The notes beneath the pieces are model-generated. The model was not told the DNA's origin, did not search any database, and saw nothing but the letters and a program-made list of their open reading frames with translations. This document shows positions 23,042 through 35,208 of a DNA stretch of 64,000 nucleotides, one piece after another. The DNA is from Buxus sempervirens. Its lineage: Eukaryota > Streptophyta > Magnoliopsida > Buxales > Buxaceae. How positions within the stretch are numbered: the first letter of the stretch is position 1; every line of letters begins with the position of its first letter. The position numbers and the translations under genes were made by a program. The stretch is from NCBI GenBank assembly GCA_947561395.2, contig OX387187.1:43817253-43881252 (forward strand), read 5' to 3'.

Positions 23042-26000
23042 ATGGCGGACGCCAACCCCTACCGTGTCTTTCCTGATCCGGAAGGCGCTGCTTCTATGCC
23101 CTTCTCATACACTCCCCTGCCTGATGAACTCCAATCCCACCAGAGTCCGGGCAGTCGCTCCAAACCCTTTAAGGCCTCCCTCATTATCTTTTCTGCAATA
23201 CTGATTCTTGCCTCGTTAATCGTTTTTGTTAGTGACCCCAGATCCAAAAACCCAGCCCAGAAACAATCCTCCTCCTCCACCCCCGCCTCCTCGGTATTGT
23301 CGCCGGCATCCACATCCACTTCTCCGGTGTCAAGAGGGGTACCGGAAGGAGTGTCGGAGAAGACGTTCCGCCTATCTTCCGGTAATGGGGTTGCCTATCA
23401 GTGGAGCAACGCCGAGTTGTCATGGCAGAGGACCGCTTTCCATTTCCAACCGCAGAGAAATTGGATGAATGGTACGTATTCAATATTCTCAGCCACTCAA
23501 TTTTTCCTTTTTTCCTCTTTTGCTCTTTATTTTGCATTTCTCTCTTCATTTTCTTTGGTCTTCCATTCACTAATCACTCGTCCGTTTTTGTTGCGTCTGT
23601 TATGAATGCTGTGACGGGGAAATCTTCTCCAGATCCTAATGGTAAGATTCATCATACAAGTTTTTTGCCCCTTTCCATTTTAAGGTTATTCTAATTATAT
23701 TGCCATACATGTGACACCAACATTTTGCCTTACATATCACAAATACCAAGATCCCTATTTCGGATTGAATTAGGAAAGATTACGAATTTCGTAACCAGAT
23801 CTAGACTCGTATGCCTTTTCAGTTGGAGTTAATTTCATTACGCTTTATCTTTTCGTGTACGTAATTTACCGTACAATTTGGCTGATGCTCCGTGGTCCTG
23901 CTTTCCATGTGCTTAGGTGACCCGACTTTGTCTGCCATTTATTTGTTCGGACTTCAATATGTTTATTATAACTTTGTATGATGTTTATTAATCTCCTTGT
24001 TTGTGGCTTGTTTAACTTACAAAATAAATCTAACTCGGATCAATTCCTGTGGTGGTTTTATCTGCAGTCCTTAAGTGAAGCATCCACAGAATACAAATAC
24101 GTGTCCTATCTTGTGATGTGATGGTTTTATCTACACAGGACACATATTTGCATCCTGTGAATGCTTCACTTCAGGACTACAAATAAAACTGCCACATAAA
24201 GTGAATTGAATCCGAGTTGGGTCTAGATTAGAGAAACTGTTACGTGCTTCTCACTTCTCTACTGGATATGAATAAAGTTTTTGGTGAGTCATCGAAACAA
24301 AATAAAATTTAAAGAATGAAAGGTCATTGGTCTTTTACTCTTTCCATCACATTCCTCTTGTCTGGCTGACTTCGTCTATCCTCTTCCGCCGGCTTTGCTC
24401 CCTCTACCGAGTCTTGGCAGGATAGAATGTGCACGAAAATACTAGATTTTCTTATTATAAAGTTCGTTTAAAACGTTACGTGAAGCGGATGCTTACGCGT
24501 TAAGTCCGATTGGACGCGGGTCAAACCATCAAACGTGCCCGCAGAGGTTTACTGGAACACGGTAGCTTTTCCGCTGAAACAAAAACTACAAACGTTTGAT
24601 ACACGTTTTTTTGAGATCATAATAATTTTTGCCCCTCAACGGTTTCAGATCCGTCTGGAGTGGGGCCAATTTAATGTGTACGCCCCATGGATTAGGATTA
24701 CTGATCCTTGTCACAATTGCATCATTTCAGGTCCCGTGTTCTACAAGGGTTTGTACCATTTCTTCTACCAGTACAACCCATATAGTGCGGTGTGGGGCAA
24801 CATTTCGTGGGGCCATGCCGTGTCAAGGGACCTGATTCATTGGCTTTACCTGCCCTTGGCCATGGTGCCTGATCAATGGTATGATAGCAAAGGCGTCTGG
24901 TCTGGGTCAGCCACCATTCTTTCTGATGGGAAAATCGTTATGCTCTACACCGGGTCCACCAATGAATCCGTGCAGGTACAGAATCTTGCCTACCCTGCCA
25001 ACCTATCCGATCCTCTTCTCCTCGAATGGGTCAAATACCCGGGCAACCCGGTTCTCTTTCCCCCACCCGGAATTGGCTACAAGGATTTCCGTGACCCGAC
25101 CACTGCGTGGTACGATTCGGACGGCGCATGGCGGATCACAATCGGGTCAAGGTTTAATACCACGGGTATATCGCTTGTGTACCGGACCAAGGACTTCATA
25201 AGCTACGAGCTCTTGGACGGGTTGCTGCATGCCGTCCCCGGCACCGGAATGTGGGAATGCATCGACTTCTATCCGGTGGCCACGACCGCCGGAAATGGAC
25301 TGGATACATCCGTCAACGGTCCCGGAGTGAAGCATGTTCTTAAAGCAAGCCTAGATGACAACAAGAAGGATTACTATGCACTTGGAACTTATGATGCGGA
25401 GACCAACAAATGGACCCCAGATAACCCGGAAAAGGACGTGGGTATCGGGCTCCGGTATGACTGGGGCAAGTTCTATGCATCCAAGACATTTTTTGATCAG
25501 AAGAAGCGGAGAAGAGTGTCGTGGGGTTGGATCGGAGAGACAGACAGTGAAAAGGCTGACATAGCGAAAGGATGGGCATCTGTTCAGGTATTATCATCAC
25601 ATGGAGCTTCATCCTGGGATCTTATTTATGCCAGCTATGATCATGCCCATGAAACTAATTTTGTGATTAACATTTCTTGCAGGCCATCCCAAGGATGGTG
25701 TTGTTTGACCGGAAGACTGGGACAAATTTACTTCAGTGGCCAGTGGAGGAGGTGGAGAGTTTGAGGCTGAGCAGTAAGGAATTCAGCAAGATTAAGGTTG
25801 GAGCTGGATCAGTTGTGCCACTTAAAGTGGATACTGCCACACAGGTCAGTTCTTGATCTCCAATTTGTATTTGTAAACGTCATCTCTTTTGATATCGATT
25901 TAATGATAAAAGGAAATTTTTCTGACAATTTTTAAACAGTTGGATATAATTGCGGAGTTTGAAATAGATAATAAGGAGGCTTTGGAGGGAATAAGGGAAA

Positions 26001-26755
26001 CCGATGTGGGGTATAACTGCAGCACAAGTGGAGGAGCTGCTGGAAGAGGTGTATTAGGACCATTCGGCCTTTTGGTTTTAACAACTGAGAACCTTTCCGA
26101 GCAAACTCCTGTGTATTTCTATATTGGCAAAGGGACTGATGGCAATTTCAAGACTTTCTTCTGTTCAGATCAATCGAGGTATGTTGCTGATCCATGTTCA
26201 AAAATCATCACAGAAGCTAATTGAAATGAAAGCTCATAATAAATTTGAATTTTCGTTTGATTCAGGTCTTCTAAGGCGAGTGATGTCGATAAACAAATAT
26301 ATGGGAGCACAGTTCCTGTACTAGATGGCGAGAAATTAAAGATGAGGTTACTGGTATGTTTTACTGTGCTTCATATTTCACCATTGTTTATTTTCACAAG
26401 GGAAGATATAATGTTTTTAGATTTGTAAAGGCTAATGAGTTAAGGCTTACTAAAAACATTCCAAATCATTAGCACAGCACTTGCTGCTCTCCTCATAGAG
26501 CTCCTGCTTAATAACTTCACATGATTTAATGTGGGAAATTGATGGTTTATCCAGGTTGATCATTCAATAGTAGAAAGCTTTGCTCAAGGTGGAAGGACAT
26601 GCATTACGTCACGAGTGTATCCAACCGATGCAATCTATGGAGCAGCGCGAATCTTCTTGTTCAACAATGCCACTGGGGCAACCATCACAGCCTCGCTTAA
26701 GGTCTGGGAAATGAGTTCTGCATTCATTCACCCATCGGCAGCTGAACAGGCGTAA
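23042..26755 (+). CDS. Vacuolar invertase (acid beta-fructofuranosidase), gene 3
   Basis: GH32 enzyme of 661 aa expected to hydrolyse sucrose in the vacuole. Exons: 23042-23471, 23633-23641 (mini-exon), 24731-25587, 25683-25844, 25940-26178, 26266-26353, 26555-26755. The start is the ATG in acaaacATGgcggac, the context shared with genes 1 and 2; an upstream in-frame ATG at 22961 lies in the leader, before the TATA box, and is not used. The N-terminus has Y-T-P-L-P-D-E, a membrane segment at about residues 45-65 and a Ser/Pro/Thr-rich linker. Catalytic motifs are canonical: W-M-N-D144-P-N-G, F-R-D268-P, and W-E-C with E322. Exon 5 onward is almost identical to gene 4, which points to recent duplication or gene conversion. 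A foldback element sits in intron 2. It appears intact. Confidence 0.95.
24032..24218. mobile_element. Foldback element in intron 2 of gene 3
   Basis: The left arm starts aactcggatcaattc and runs through gtccttaagtgaagcatcc to cgtgtcct. The right arm is its imperfect reverse complement, ending gaattgaatccgagtt. The arms are about 80 bases each, with a short loop. The transcript would form a long hairpin in this intron. Confidence 0.75.
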
Positions 26756-27431
26756 TGAGCTTGTGCTGCTCCGTCTACCTATTTAGTCTCGACTTCGTAT
26801 TATTGTTTGTCATTCCTCCATGTATCAATTTTTTTATTGTCAAGTTCATCATTACATCCTTTTTTTTCCCCCTTTTTTTTTTTAGGCTATTTAGGTTATT
26901 TAGCTGGGCTGCCATTGTAATTTCTAGTGTGCCCCTTGGTGCTGTTCATATATGTTAGGTCTCATTCAAATTACAATGTAGAAAATTTTGTTGCATCAAA
27001 GTGAATAATAGTATTGCAGAACTCTTCGTTTTCTCATAGATATGCTTCATATTGAATCAGCTGCATTCAGCAGCACACAGGTTCATCAACATAAAAGAAG
27101 CAACGTGTTTTAGATGATTCCCTTCTCTTTTTCTTTGATCAAACGGAGAATTCAATCAGTTGGATATAATTCATCAGATGAGAGAATAAACTGGAAAGAT
27201 TTGAGCTTGATTTACTAATAAATTGGCGAAATGGTCTGCACCTTCATTTATTCATCTTATCTAGCTTCTGTTCTAACAATACAGTGCACTCTCGGTTCAG
27301 TGTGCTCCTACAGATCATCACAAGGATAAGATTTGGGTTGCTTCTTGATGCTCCCTTTGGAATAAGTTGCACCGTCGTTGCGTTCGCATCCATTTAACTT
27401 CACAATTGGTTGGCGAATACATTTTGTCCAT
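26756..27431. other. 3' flank of gene 3
   Basis: This is non-coding. The part near 26975-27110 (gtagaaaattttgttgcatc, tattgcagaactcttc, aagaagcaac) is paralogous to the gene 2 flank at 15580-15760. A pyrimidine-rich run lies near 26860-26880. No gene is seen. Confidence 0.5.
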
Positions 27432-27734
27432 ATTGAGGAATATATTAAATATATAAAGTTCACCCCCAACTATTAACTTGAGCTGTTAACAGGAACGGTG
27501 TTCTATATGGTATCAGAGCCTTAGGCAAACAAACGCCGAGGTCTTGGGTTAAAACCTCTATTCCACCCGTTGAGAAAAAATATTCCACGTGTAGGGCCTT
27601 CCTAAGAATGAGTTTGCTAAGAAAATGGGTTTGAGTCCGGCTCACAGTGAGGGGGAGTACTAAGAAATATATTAAATATATAAAGTTCACCCCCAACTAT
27701 CAACCTGAGCTATTGGTAGGAACGGTGTTCCATA
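27432..27734 (+). mobile_element. TRIM retrotransposon with two short LTRs
   Basis: Terminal direct repeats of about 75 bp (27432-27507 and about 27659-27734) share aatatattaaatatataaag and ttcacccccaactat. A primer-binding site tggtatcagagcc (27508-27520), matching the initiator Met-tRNA end, lies directly after the first repeat. A purine-rich tract gtgagggggagt lies just before the second. The element is flanked by gtccat at 27426-27431 and 27735-27740, which reads as the target-site duplication. With about 150 bp inside and no coding capacity, it is a non-autonomous TRIM. Confidence 0.85.
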
Positions 27735-28144
27735 GTCCATGCCATTTTGAGGCCCTCCCAAAAAGCCCAAAGCTCAGCTACTGTTTTTGTTGGCGTGCCT
27801 GTTTTTCCCATGAAGACATTAGTTCATTTACCTCTACTATCTCTCAGTATCCCTCTAGTTTCCAGCATTTCCTGTATTTTCATTTTGCATAAACCTTCAG
27901 CGTTGATCTTAGGCCCCAAGCCATGTTACACCGGGTTCTAGTCCTCCCGCACTCAGATCTGACCATCTTGAATTCTTGATTGCTTCGTTGTAGTGAATGG
28001 GCAAAGCATGAATGTTATGAATGATTCTTCTGAGTTAATATATAGCAGATTTTATGTTAAATTCCCCATCAATTGACTCAGTCCAAACAAGTTTAGACCT
28101 CCACACCCTTCTCTTTAAGCACGGCTAAATAAAAATTGTCGTCG
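27735..28144. other. Spacer between TRIM and MITE
   Basis: This is non-coding. The open frames here have no recognisable motif. I see nothing else. Confidence 0.4.
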
Positions 28145-28557
28145 TTCATTTCATTTGGTATGGCTTCTGGATTGTGGATTGTGGATAATAATTTGGATTT
28201 TGAAAATCAAGATTGTAAATGCTTATTTTTAAAATCCAAAATCTTGTTTGGATACTTAGGATTTTAGCACCTTATTCTAGTGGGACCCACCACCATTAAT
28301 AGGTCTTTATTACTTGTGTGCAAGTGGGCCCTCCATCATTAATAACTCTTTAGTACTTGTATTCAAGTGGGACCCACCACTTTTAAAGTAAATCCATAGA
28401 AACCCATAAAAGGAGGATTGTAGTTTTTGGGAAGATTTTAGTATATGCTTTTAAAATCAATTTTGCAAAAACCCTACCAAACAACTTAATGGACTTTGGT
28501 TTTTAGATTTTGGTAGAATCTAGAATCTAGAAACCAGAAACCCCACCAAACGACACC
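28145..28557. mobile_element. PIF/Harbinger-type MITE
   Basis: The left end catttggtatggcttctgg and right end aaccccaccaaacgacacc match the termini of the elements at 30690-32093 and 45423-48669. The right flank is tta; the left 3-base duplication is not preserved. About 410 bp, with subterminal runs of aaaatccaaaatc type and no coding sequence. Confidence 0.7.
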
Positions 28558-29099
28558 TTAGTTTTTCTCAGCCTTAAAATGGAGTAGTCCTTTGTGATGA
28601 GTTCGAAAGCTTAACCCTGTTCTGCTTCCTTTTTGGAGTGTTCTCCACCAAGGATGAGCCCCCGATTGTCCGTTTGGCAAAATCCGACTTCATTAATTGG
28701 GCAAGCAGAATTTGGTAATTGGATTTTTCGGCTTGATTTAACCCAATTGGTGGGCGTATACTGTAGCCCAAATTGTTGATTAACGTTTGCTACGCCACCA
28801 AAGAGGATAACAATAGCTGACAAAATTGCTATTAAGGATGCTTGGGAAATTTTCTGAAGATCGATCATGAAAGATAGGTCAGGTTATCAATGCCAATCCC
28901 GGTTGTCAAACGGGTCGGCACGGCAACCTAGGCACAATTGGGCCGTGCCGTAGGCTGGGCACTTGTTGGGGCGTTTTGTGCCTAAACCGTAGAAGGTCGG
29001 CAAGGCACAATCTGCTCTTCTTTGCCGAACCAAGTAACAGGCCGATCTGTGCCCAAACCCGTCCAATCCATTTGTCTTTTTTATTATTAAATAAACTTA
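28558..29099. other. Spacer with GC-rich repeat near 28905-29070
   Basis: The part at about 28905-29070 repeats ggcacgg, gggccgtgcc and gtgcccaaac, a style typical of degraded transposon termini in plants. A related ggccgt-rich stretch is seen at 42600-42760 inside gene 4 intron 4. No gene is seen. Confidence 0.4.
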
Positions 29100-30689
29100 G
29101 GGTCCGTTTGTATTGCAGGAATTGGGAGGTAGGAATTGGAATTGGTAGCTGAGAATTTCAATTCTTGTGTTTGGTTGACCAATTCCCACGAGAATTGGAA
29201 GTCACATGTGAATTCTTTGGGTCTCAATTCCCATGACCCATAAGAATCATAAATCAGATGGGAGGGGCGTTTTTTGTAATTCCCGTGTGTCCACATTCAC
29301 GGAGGAATTAAAATCGGGTTTCATACTCTTCATTAAACTAGAGTTTTGAGAGGGCGCAAAACCATCGTTGAGCAACGAGAGCACGTCTTCATCGCTGATC
29401 AGAGGCCTTCATTCAAGTCTCTTCTCCATCTTCTTCGTCGTTGCATTTGAGTAGCTTGGAGAGATTTGAATAGAGGAGGAAGAAGATTACTCTGTTTGTT
29501 CTACGATTCAAGATTCAGTTCGAGCAAAACAGGTTCGTTGAGGAGGTGAGGATTAGGGTTTTCCGAATCATATTTTTCCCATTTTGAACCATCAATCTTT
29601 TATTTATCTTTTTGTTAATGGCGTCTTTTTTTTTTTTTTTTTGATGATATGAGAACTACATGCATATATTTATCTTTAGCAAGGTTTTATTTATCTTTTT
29701 GTTAATGGCGTCTTTTTTTTTTTTTTTTTTTTCTGATATGAGAACTACATCCAATGGTTGAAAAAATCAAATACACGCGTTTTTTGTTTGTTTCTAGATC
29801 AATCCATGAACCAACACAGAAATTTCACGTCGAGCGTCCTCTCTTTCACTCTGTTCTTCTCTGTTTCACAGACAGTTTGTCAACTGATAACTAGATCTCT
29901 ACCATGGCAGTCGTCCCTACAAACACAACAAAGATAGAGCCATCGAAGTCGGTTGACTCTGCTACGTATTCCCTCCTGCTACGAGGGCAAGTTCAAATGC
30001 TGGCTCCAAAGCTTCCTCAGTCGGAATTTTAGGAAATTGTGATCATACTGACCACATCGTGCAATCTGATCATTTAGTAAACAGCCGTAGAGATTTTGAA
30101 ATTCAGTTATTTTCCGATTCGATACTATTGATACCTTCTATTGATTTCATTTTTTGATTTTAATTCAATAGGAACATGTTCTTCTGCTTTCGTTTTCTCT
30201 TACCCCACGAAATACGTTATGCTCATGATTTATTTATGATTTTGTGTTGCTTAGTTTTAGTAGCCCAAAAAAAATTTGGAGAAAGGAAAAACAATGGATG
30301 ATTTGGAAAATTTTTGTGTAATTAACTTACTTATGTCGTGTTTGTAACAGAATCCAGCATCCTCGATAAGTGAGGAGTATCGACAACTATTTCATCTTCC
30401 ACCTGACGAAGTAAGTGGCAAAGCCTTTCTCTTGTTTATTTTAATACTAATTGATCAATGGAGTGCAAATATTGCATCCTTCCTTGTCTGGAAGTGCAAG
30501 GTTTTTATAGTATCTTCCAACATTATTTGTTGCTTATCTTATTAGTTCAACTCCAATCTTCTGGATGCTATCTTGTTTTTTGGGACTGGTAGCCTAGAAC
30601 CTGGTTTTGTGCGTTTTATCTTGGCCTTTACATCCTGTCCATACTAATTGTTCCATGTTTTTCTAAATTTTGGTATTTTAAGTATCTTA

Positions 30690-32093
30690 GGTGTCATTTG
30701 GTAGGGCTTCTGGCTTCTGGATTGTAGATTATAATCTCAATTGTGACAATCCAGATTCTAGTTGTTGATTTTTCAAATTCAGAATCCTGTTTGGATGCTA
30801 CAGATTTTAGAATTTGATTTTTATACCTAAAATCTAAAATCCTGTTTGGATACCCCAATTTTTAGAGTTTACATAATCTTGTTTAGTTGACCTTTTAATT
30901 GGAATATATTTTATAATTTTTACATTAATCAGTGTAATAAAATAATTTTGAATAAAAAAGAATAATAAATCTCATTGCAAGGCATATAAAAGTAATTATC
31001 ATAAATAATCACATAAACCTAAGTGATCCAAAATCAAAAAGTCCTTATATAAAGAGCACAAATTACTGCTATTACATATAACTCCCTCAGTTAAGCCACT
31101 CGGGTCACGCCCGGGGGGTCGGCCACGCTGGTAGCCCTCTTCCTCCCTTTCTATTAACCAAAAAAACAAAATCCCTTAGCTCACACCAAACGTTTCCTCC
31201 ACATCTAGAAGATTTGGCCACCCAAGCTCTAAAAGTTCAACCCCACCCAGCCAATCTTTGAGCAACACCATCCCAATACCAAAAGCACATAATAAACATG
31301 AATATGTTCCTTAAACTCTAATCACCGTCTTCACTCTCACCTTCCAAAATTTCTCAGGAACGAGGTTAAGTCATTGATTGAAGGGAAAGCTGCGATCATA
31401 GTGATAAAATTTGATATCTCCACGAATATAAACGATAAAAGAGAAAATGCTCAAATTTGCTGGAGACACCTCAAAAACAGCAAGAAATGGAATATTTCTA
31501 GGGTTTTGTCTGAAACAATAGCAGAAATGGTAAAGACAAATAGATGTTGCACGAAAAATCAACGATCTGATTCGCCCTCTATACTGTTTCCCATTTTTTC
31601 CTTCTCTCCACGAAACAAGGGGAGCAGAGGAACGTGATTTGAACAATAAAATCAGGGTTTCAATCCTTGCTGTTCTCCATTTTTTTTTTCCTTCTTTAAG
31701 GCCTGTTCTTTTTGCTGGGTAAGCCAAAATCGGTAGTAGGCTGTATAGTGAAAATCACGATCACAATGCTCGTAGATTTTTCTACCAAACTCACGAGAGA
31801 GAGAAATGGAGAAAATACCTGACTACAATGGTTCCAAGAGGAAGAAAGGCGAGCTCCGTGAAGATGGAAATGTCGGGCTCTCTAGTAACTCTGCACAATC
31901 TCGATTTTGGGGTTTATCGACCAAATGACTAAAATCTCTAGAAACTACCTTTTTTTTGGATTGTGGTTTTTGGCCTGATTCTAATATCTGATTGTAGAAT
32001 CCAGTTCTACAATCTGTACCAAACGCCTTTATCAGTCCTTGGATTCTGGATTCTATCACAATCCGGAAACCAAAAGCCCTACCAAACGACCCC
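30690..32093. mobile_element. Nested PIF/Harbinger-family element, 1.4 kb
   Basis: The left end ggtgtcatttggtagggctt and right end aagccctaccaaacgacccc are inverted repeats. The element is flanked by tta at 30687-30689 and tta at 32094-32096, the classic duplication for this superfamily. It inserted inside the element at 29100-33410. Internal sequence (about 30930-31850) has open frames with no family I recognise, and could include captured host DNA. Confidence 0.8.
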
Positions 32094-32228
32094 TTAGTCA
32101 AGTTCTAAATTGCACATGTTAGATTCATATGACCAGATAATGTTTAAAGCAATCACTTAACAATTTTTGTATCAATTATATATATGTATGATACTTCGTT
32201 AACAATTTTTTTTTTTTGCTTTTAATAG

Positions 32229-32795
32229 TCCCACAAAGAAGCTAGAGTATATCGATTCAAGGTTATTGAAAATTTTAGAGATCTCGCAATTATTGTTGGA
32301 GCTGATCATGCAAATGGAGATCGTTCCGTAAATGCTAATAAAATTGATATCGATATGGGGACTAATAAAAAGGACAATAATGATGATCCCCTACCCAATG
32401 AAGTTGGTCTTGAAGACATTGATGAAACTGAAACAAATGCAACCAATACTGTAGGAGGTCAAAATCAAAGAGCAGGATCATCTTCAACATCAACTGCACA
32501 ACATCTAACCAGAAAGAGGAGGCGCAGTAGTGACAGGCTTGCTTCTGCTGTTACTTCAATGACAGAAACCATAAAAATCATGGTAGATGCATATGCTCAA
32601 CGAGTTAAGCCCACATCTATTGCAGAAAGGTTATATAAGGAGGCCCGCAAGATCCCAGATATTGATGATGATCGAGTGCTTGATATTGTAGACTTTCTGT
32701 CTTCCAATGATAAGAAAGCAAAGATATTTTTGAGCCTTGATGATGAAATGAAGAAACGATGGTTGATGAGACACATGGATAACATGAATCTTTAA
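32229..32795 (+). pseudogene. Harbinger ORF1-like (Myb/SANT-associated) C-terminal exon
   Basis: An open frame of 188 codons begins after an acceptor at 32227-32228 and ends at a TAA. The first part has a D-L-A-I-I-V-G-A-D-H-A-N-G-D segment, which I take as the diverged end of a SANT-like domain. A charged low-complexity linker and the basic K-R-R-R-S-S-D-R-L sequence follow. A C-terminal half with S-I-A-E-R-L-Y-K-E-A-R-K-I-P and a F-L-S-L-D-D-E-M-K-K-R-W-L end resembles plant L10-interacting MYB-domain and Harbinger ORF1 proteins. A candidate earlier exon lies near 30351-30411, ending at gtaag. The Myb helices with their Trp residues are not found. It is probably a decayed accessory gene. 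Confidence 0.55.
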
Positions 32796-33410
32796 AAACT
32801 TTCTTAGTTATTTTTTTTTCCTAATTGTTGATTCTCTAAATGTTTCTAATTTTTTTTTTTTACTTTAGACCTTGATATAAAATATGTTTACTTTGGACTT
32901 TCAGGACCTTTCTACCAACTGTTAGAATTTATTTTATTTACTATTAATTGGGCACATTAATGATTATTAGTTGTTCTTGCTCAATTTATATTGTCTAGTC
33001 TATTTATGAGGCAATAATAATTTTCAATTTTTTATACTTTTTACTATCAAAAAGAAAAAAAAAACTATATTTGTGGATTAGGTATTCCACCTAAGAGCAC
33101 CAAATGCTTATATTTGATTGGTTGTTGCCTATTCTGGATGATACCTTTTCATGATCATCTTGTATTTTGTGAGCTCGAGGAACCACGTATTGTTGTAAGT
33201 GCCTACATCATATCAAGTATCTTGATAAAATCAATAATAAAGATTCTTATGGATTTGTTTTCATTCAAACGGTGGAATTGTTCAAGAAAATTCCATAACT
33301 TAGCCAAACACTAAAATTTTAATATCTATGAATTCAAATTCATTGGAATTTAAATTCATGTGTGTTCGAATTCTCATGGATGTTTAAATTCACGCTATCC
33401 AAACGGACCC

Positions 33411-34959
33411 TTTAAAAGAAATAAAATGTCAATAAAAAATGATACATTAAAATAAATTTGGTTTATTAAAAAATGCATTTATACAAAATTTTCTAAATAA
33501 CATACTACATAACCATAGTTTAAGCATATCCAAACTTTGACACCACTCATATATCTTTTATTTGTTGTTTAATAAAAAAATTATAAGAAAACTTGTAATC
33601 TTCATATTGCAAGGCACGTGCATTACTGGACGTTGATAAAGGTGATTAACATGGGACCTGTTTGAATGATAGTTTTTTAGATAGATATTATATATAATAC
33701 TTTTTGAAGATAACCTAGATTCAATCACCAATTAGAAATTATTGATAATTTTTAAAATAATTGAGAATTTAAATGTCGGTTTTACTATTAAGATTTCTTC
33801 CAAAAAAAATGCCCTTAATAGACCAGTAAAGATTTTGTTTGTAATTGTCATTTAATGAGGTTAAGAAGGTTTTTGAGGGCACAAGAACAATTTTGTGAAT
33901 ATTAGAATGACACTTAGGCCTCATTTGGCTTTCATTCCGGATTAGGAACTCATTCCAAGAATGAGTTCTTAAAACTCATTTTGCGAATTAATTTTGAAGT
34001 CTTTCTAATTGCGTTTGGATAGTACGTAGCAGAATGAATTTTCACCCAGAAAATTGTTTGGTTAACAAGTAATAAAATGAGTTCCATGAAAATTTTTTTC
34101 CCTTTTTTTTTCTTTTTCCATGAATAATTATAAAAAACTAGTTTATCCTTAAAAGATAAAACTTGAAACACCTAAGAAATGAAAAAGAAAAAAAACTTTA
34201 AACCGTCTTATAAATATATTTGAATACAAATAATTCAAATATATAACACCTAAAAACGATGGTTTCAATGGAAAAAACTAAATCATTCTTACAATAAATA
34301 TTAGTTGAAAAATGATAGATAAAAATAAAATATAAACATGTAATAAATAAAAAAGGGGTTTGCCAATACATCAAGTGTGCACTGAAAATAGGGGTTTCCA
34401 CTTCAGAATTTTAAATCCAATTCTAAATTCCCACCGAACCAAGTCATTGTCTTTTGGCCAAGCCGCCCATATTTTTGTACATAATACACCAATTGTGCAC
34501 TGAAAATAGCATTCTATCAATGGAACCATATGTGGATGCTAACGATTTTAAGAACCCTTATTTGCGGGCTCCAGTCCACTTGTCAAACAATTGGCAGGTG
34601 CTCCAAGCGTACGAAACAAATTAGTAAATTCATTTATTTATTTGAGAATAAATTCATAAATGTTTTATCACATATTAGTAATTTTATGTTTTATATTTGA
34701 TTACATGACTACAAAGACAATGTAAAAGAAAAGAAAACAATAATACATATACATAATAATAACTTAAATATATGTATGAGAGTATGCACATCTCAACTCA
34801 ACTTCGGGCTTTTCGGGTTGTATGGCATGAATCCTAAACTTCAGACTAGAAATGAAGCCCAACCCAAACCCTGACCCAAACTCAATGCTTATTTCGGGCT
34901 TTTATTCGAGTTGGTTTGGGTGGGCCTTGGGCGGTCAGAGCTAGATTTGCAGCGCTAGT
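33411..34959. other. Transposon-derived spacer
   Basis: At about 33605-33915 a segment (ggcacgtgcattactggacg, then gatagttttttagatag and ttgataatttttaaaataattg) is shared with 45015-45100 and with the MITE family of 44098-44410. From about 33915 to 34440 the ends gcctcatttggctttcattcc and attcccaccgaaccaag suggest another degraded MITE. At 34790-34930 a run rich in cccaaaccc and cgggcttt motifs looks like transposon subterminal sequence. No gene is seen. Confidence 0.45.
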
Positions 34960-35200
34960 TGTTACGGAATCCTTGCAGGTCGTGTTTTCTATAAGGTTAG
35001 GTAGCATGATACCATCTCTCCTACCAATTCAACCCCTATAGACTGGCATGGGGCAGTTTTGGAAGGACCTGATCTAGTACATATCAATGGACTTGAACCA
35101 TTAGCTCTCTCTACTACCTGCTCTTGGCCATGACACCCGATCAATGGTATGATAGTCATGTGGTCTGGACTGGGTCAACCAACGTTCTCTCTGATGGCCT
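34960..35200 (+). pseudogene. Invertase relic B: decayed start of exon 3
   Basis: After ttgcag at 34973-34978, the sequence gtcgtgttttctataagg corresponds to the first codons of exon 3. Further matches are ccatctctcctaccaattca, ctcttggccatgacacccga, tcaatggtatgatag, gtctggactgggtcaacc and ctctctgatggcc. Insertions and substitutions break the frame, and stops are present. Homology stops at about 35200, exactly where the hAT-like element's target duplication begins. The other exons are not found nearby. Confidence 0.85.
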
Positions 35201-35208
35201 ATTTAACC

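Larger units (their letters stand above)
29100..33410 (+). mobile_element. Harbinger-like element carrying a SANT-type accessory gene remnant
   Basis: The termini gggtccgtttg (29100) and caaacggaccc (ending 33410) are inverted repeats. The flanks are tta on the left and ttt on the right, close to the TTA/TAA duplication of PIF/Harbinger elements. Subterminal regions on both sides are rich in aattcc and gaattc type motifs. Without the nested insertion at 30690-32093 the element is about 2.9 kb. It encodes the SANT-associated C-terminal exon at 32229-32795. No transposase is seen, so it would need help to move. A hAT origin is less likely but not excluded. Confidence 0.65.

Noticed and set aside
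31090..31140. GC-rich patch that might be a tRNA or other small RNA gene
   Set aside because: I could not fold a cloverleaf or see internal A and B boxes.
31371..31727. Overlapping frames on both strands inside the nested Harbinger element
   Set aside because: Neither resembles a known protein; both lie in transposon interior sequence.
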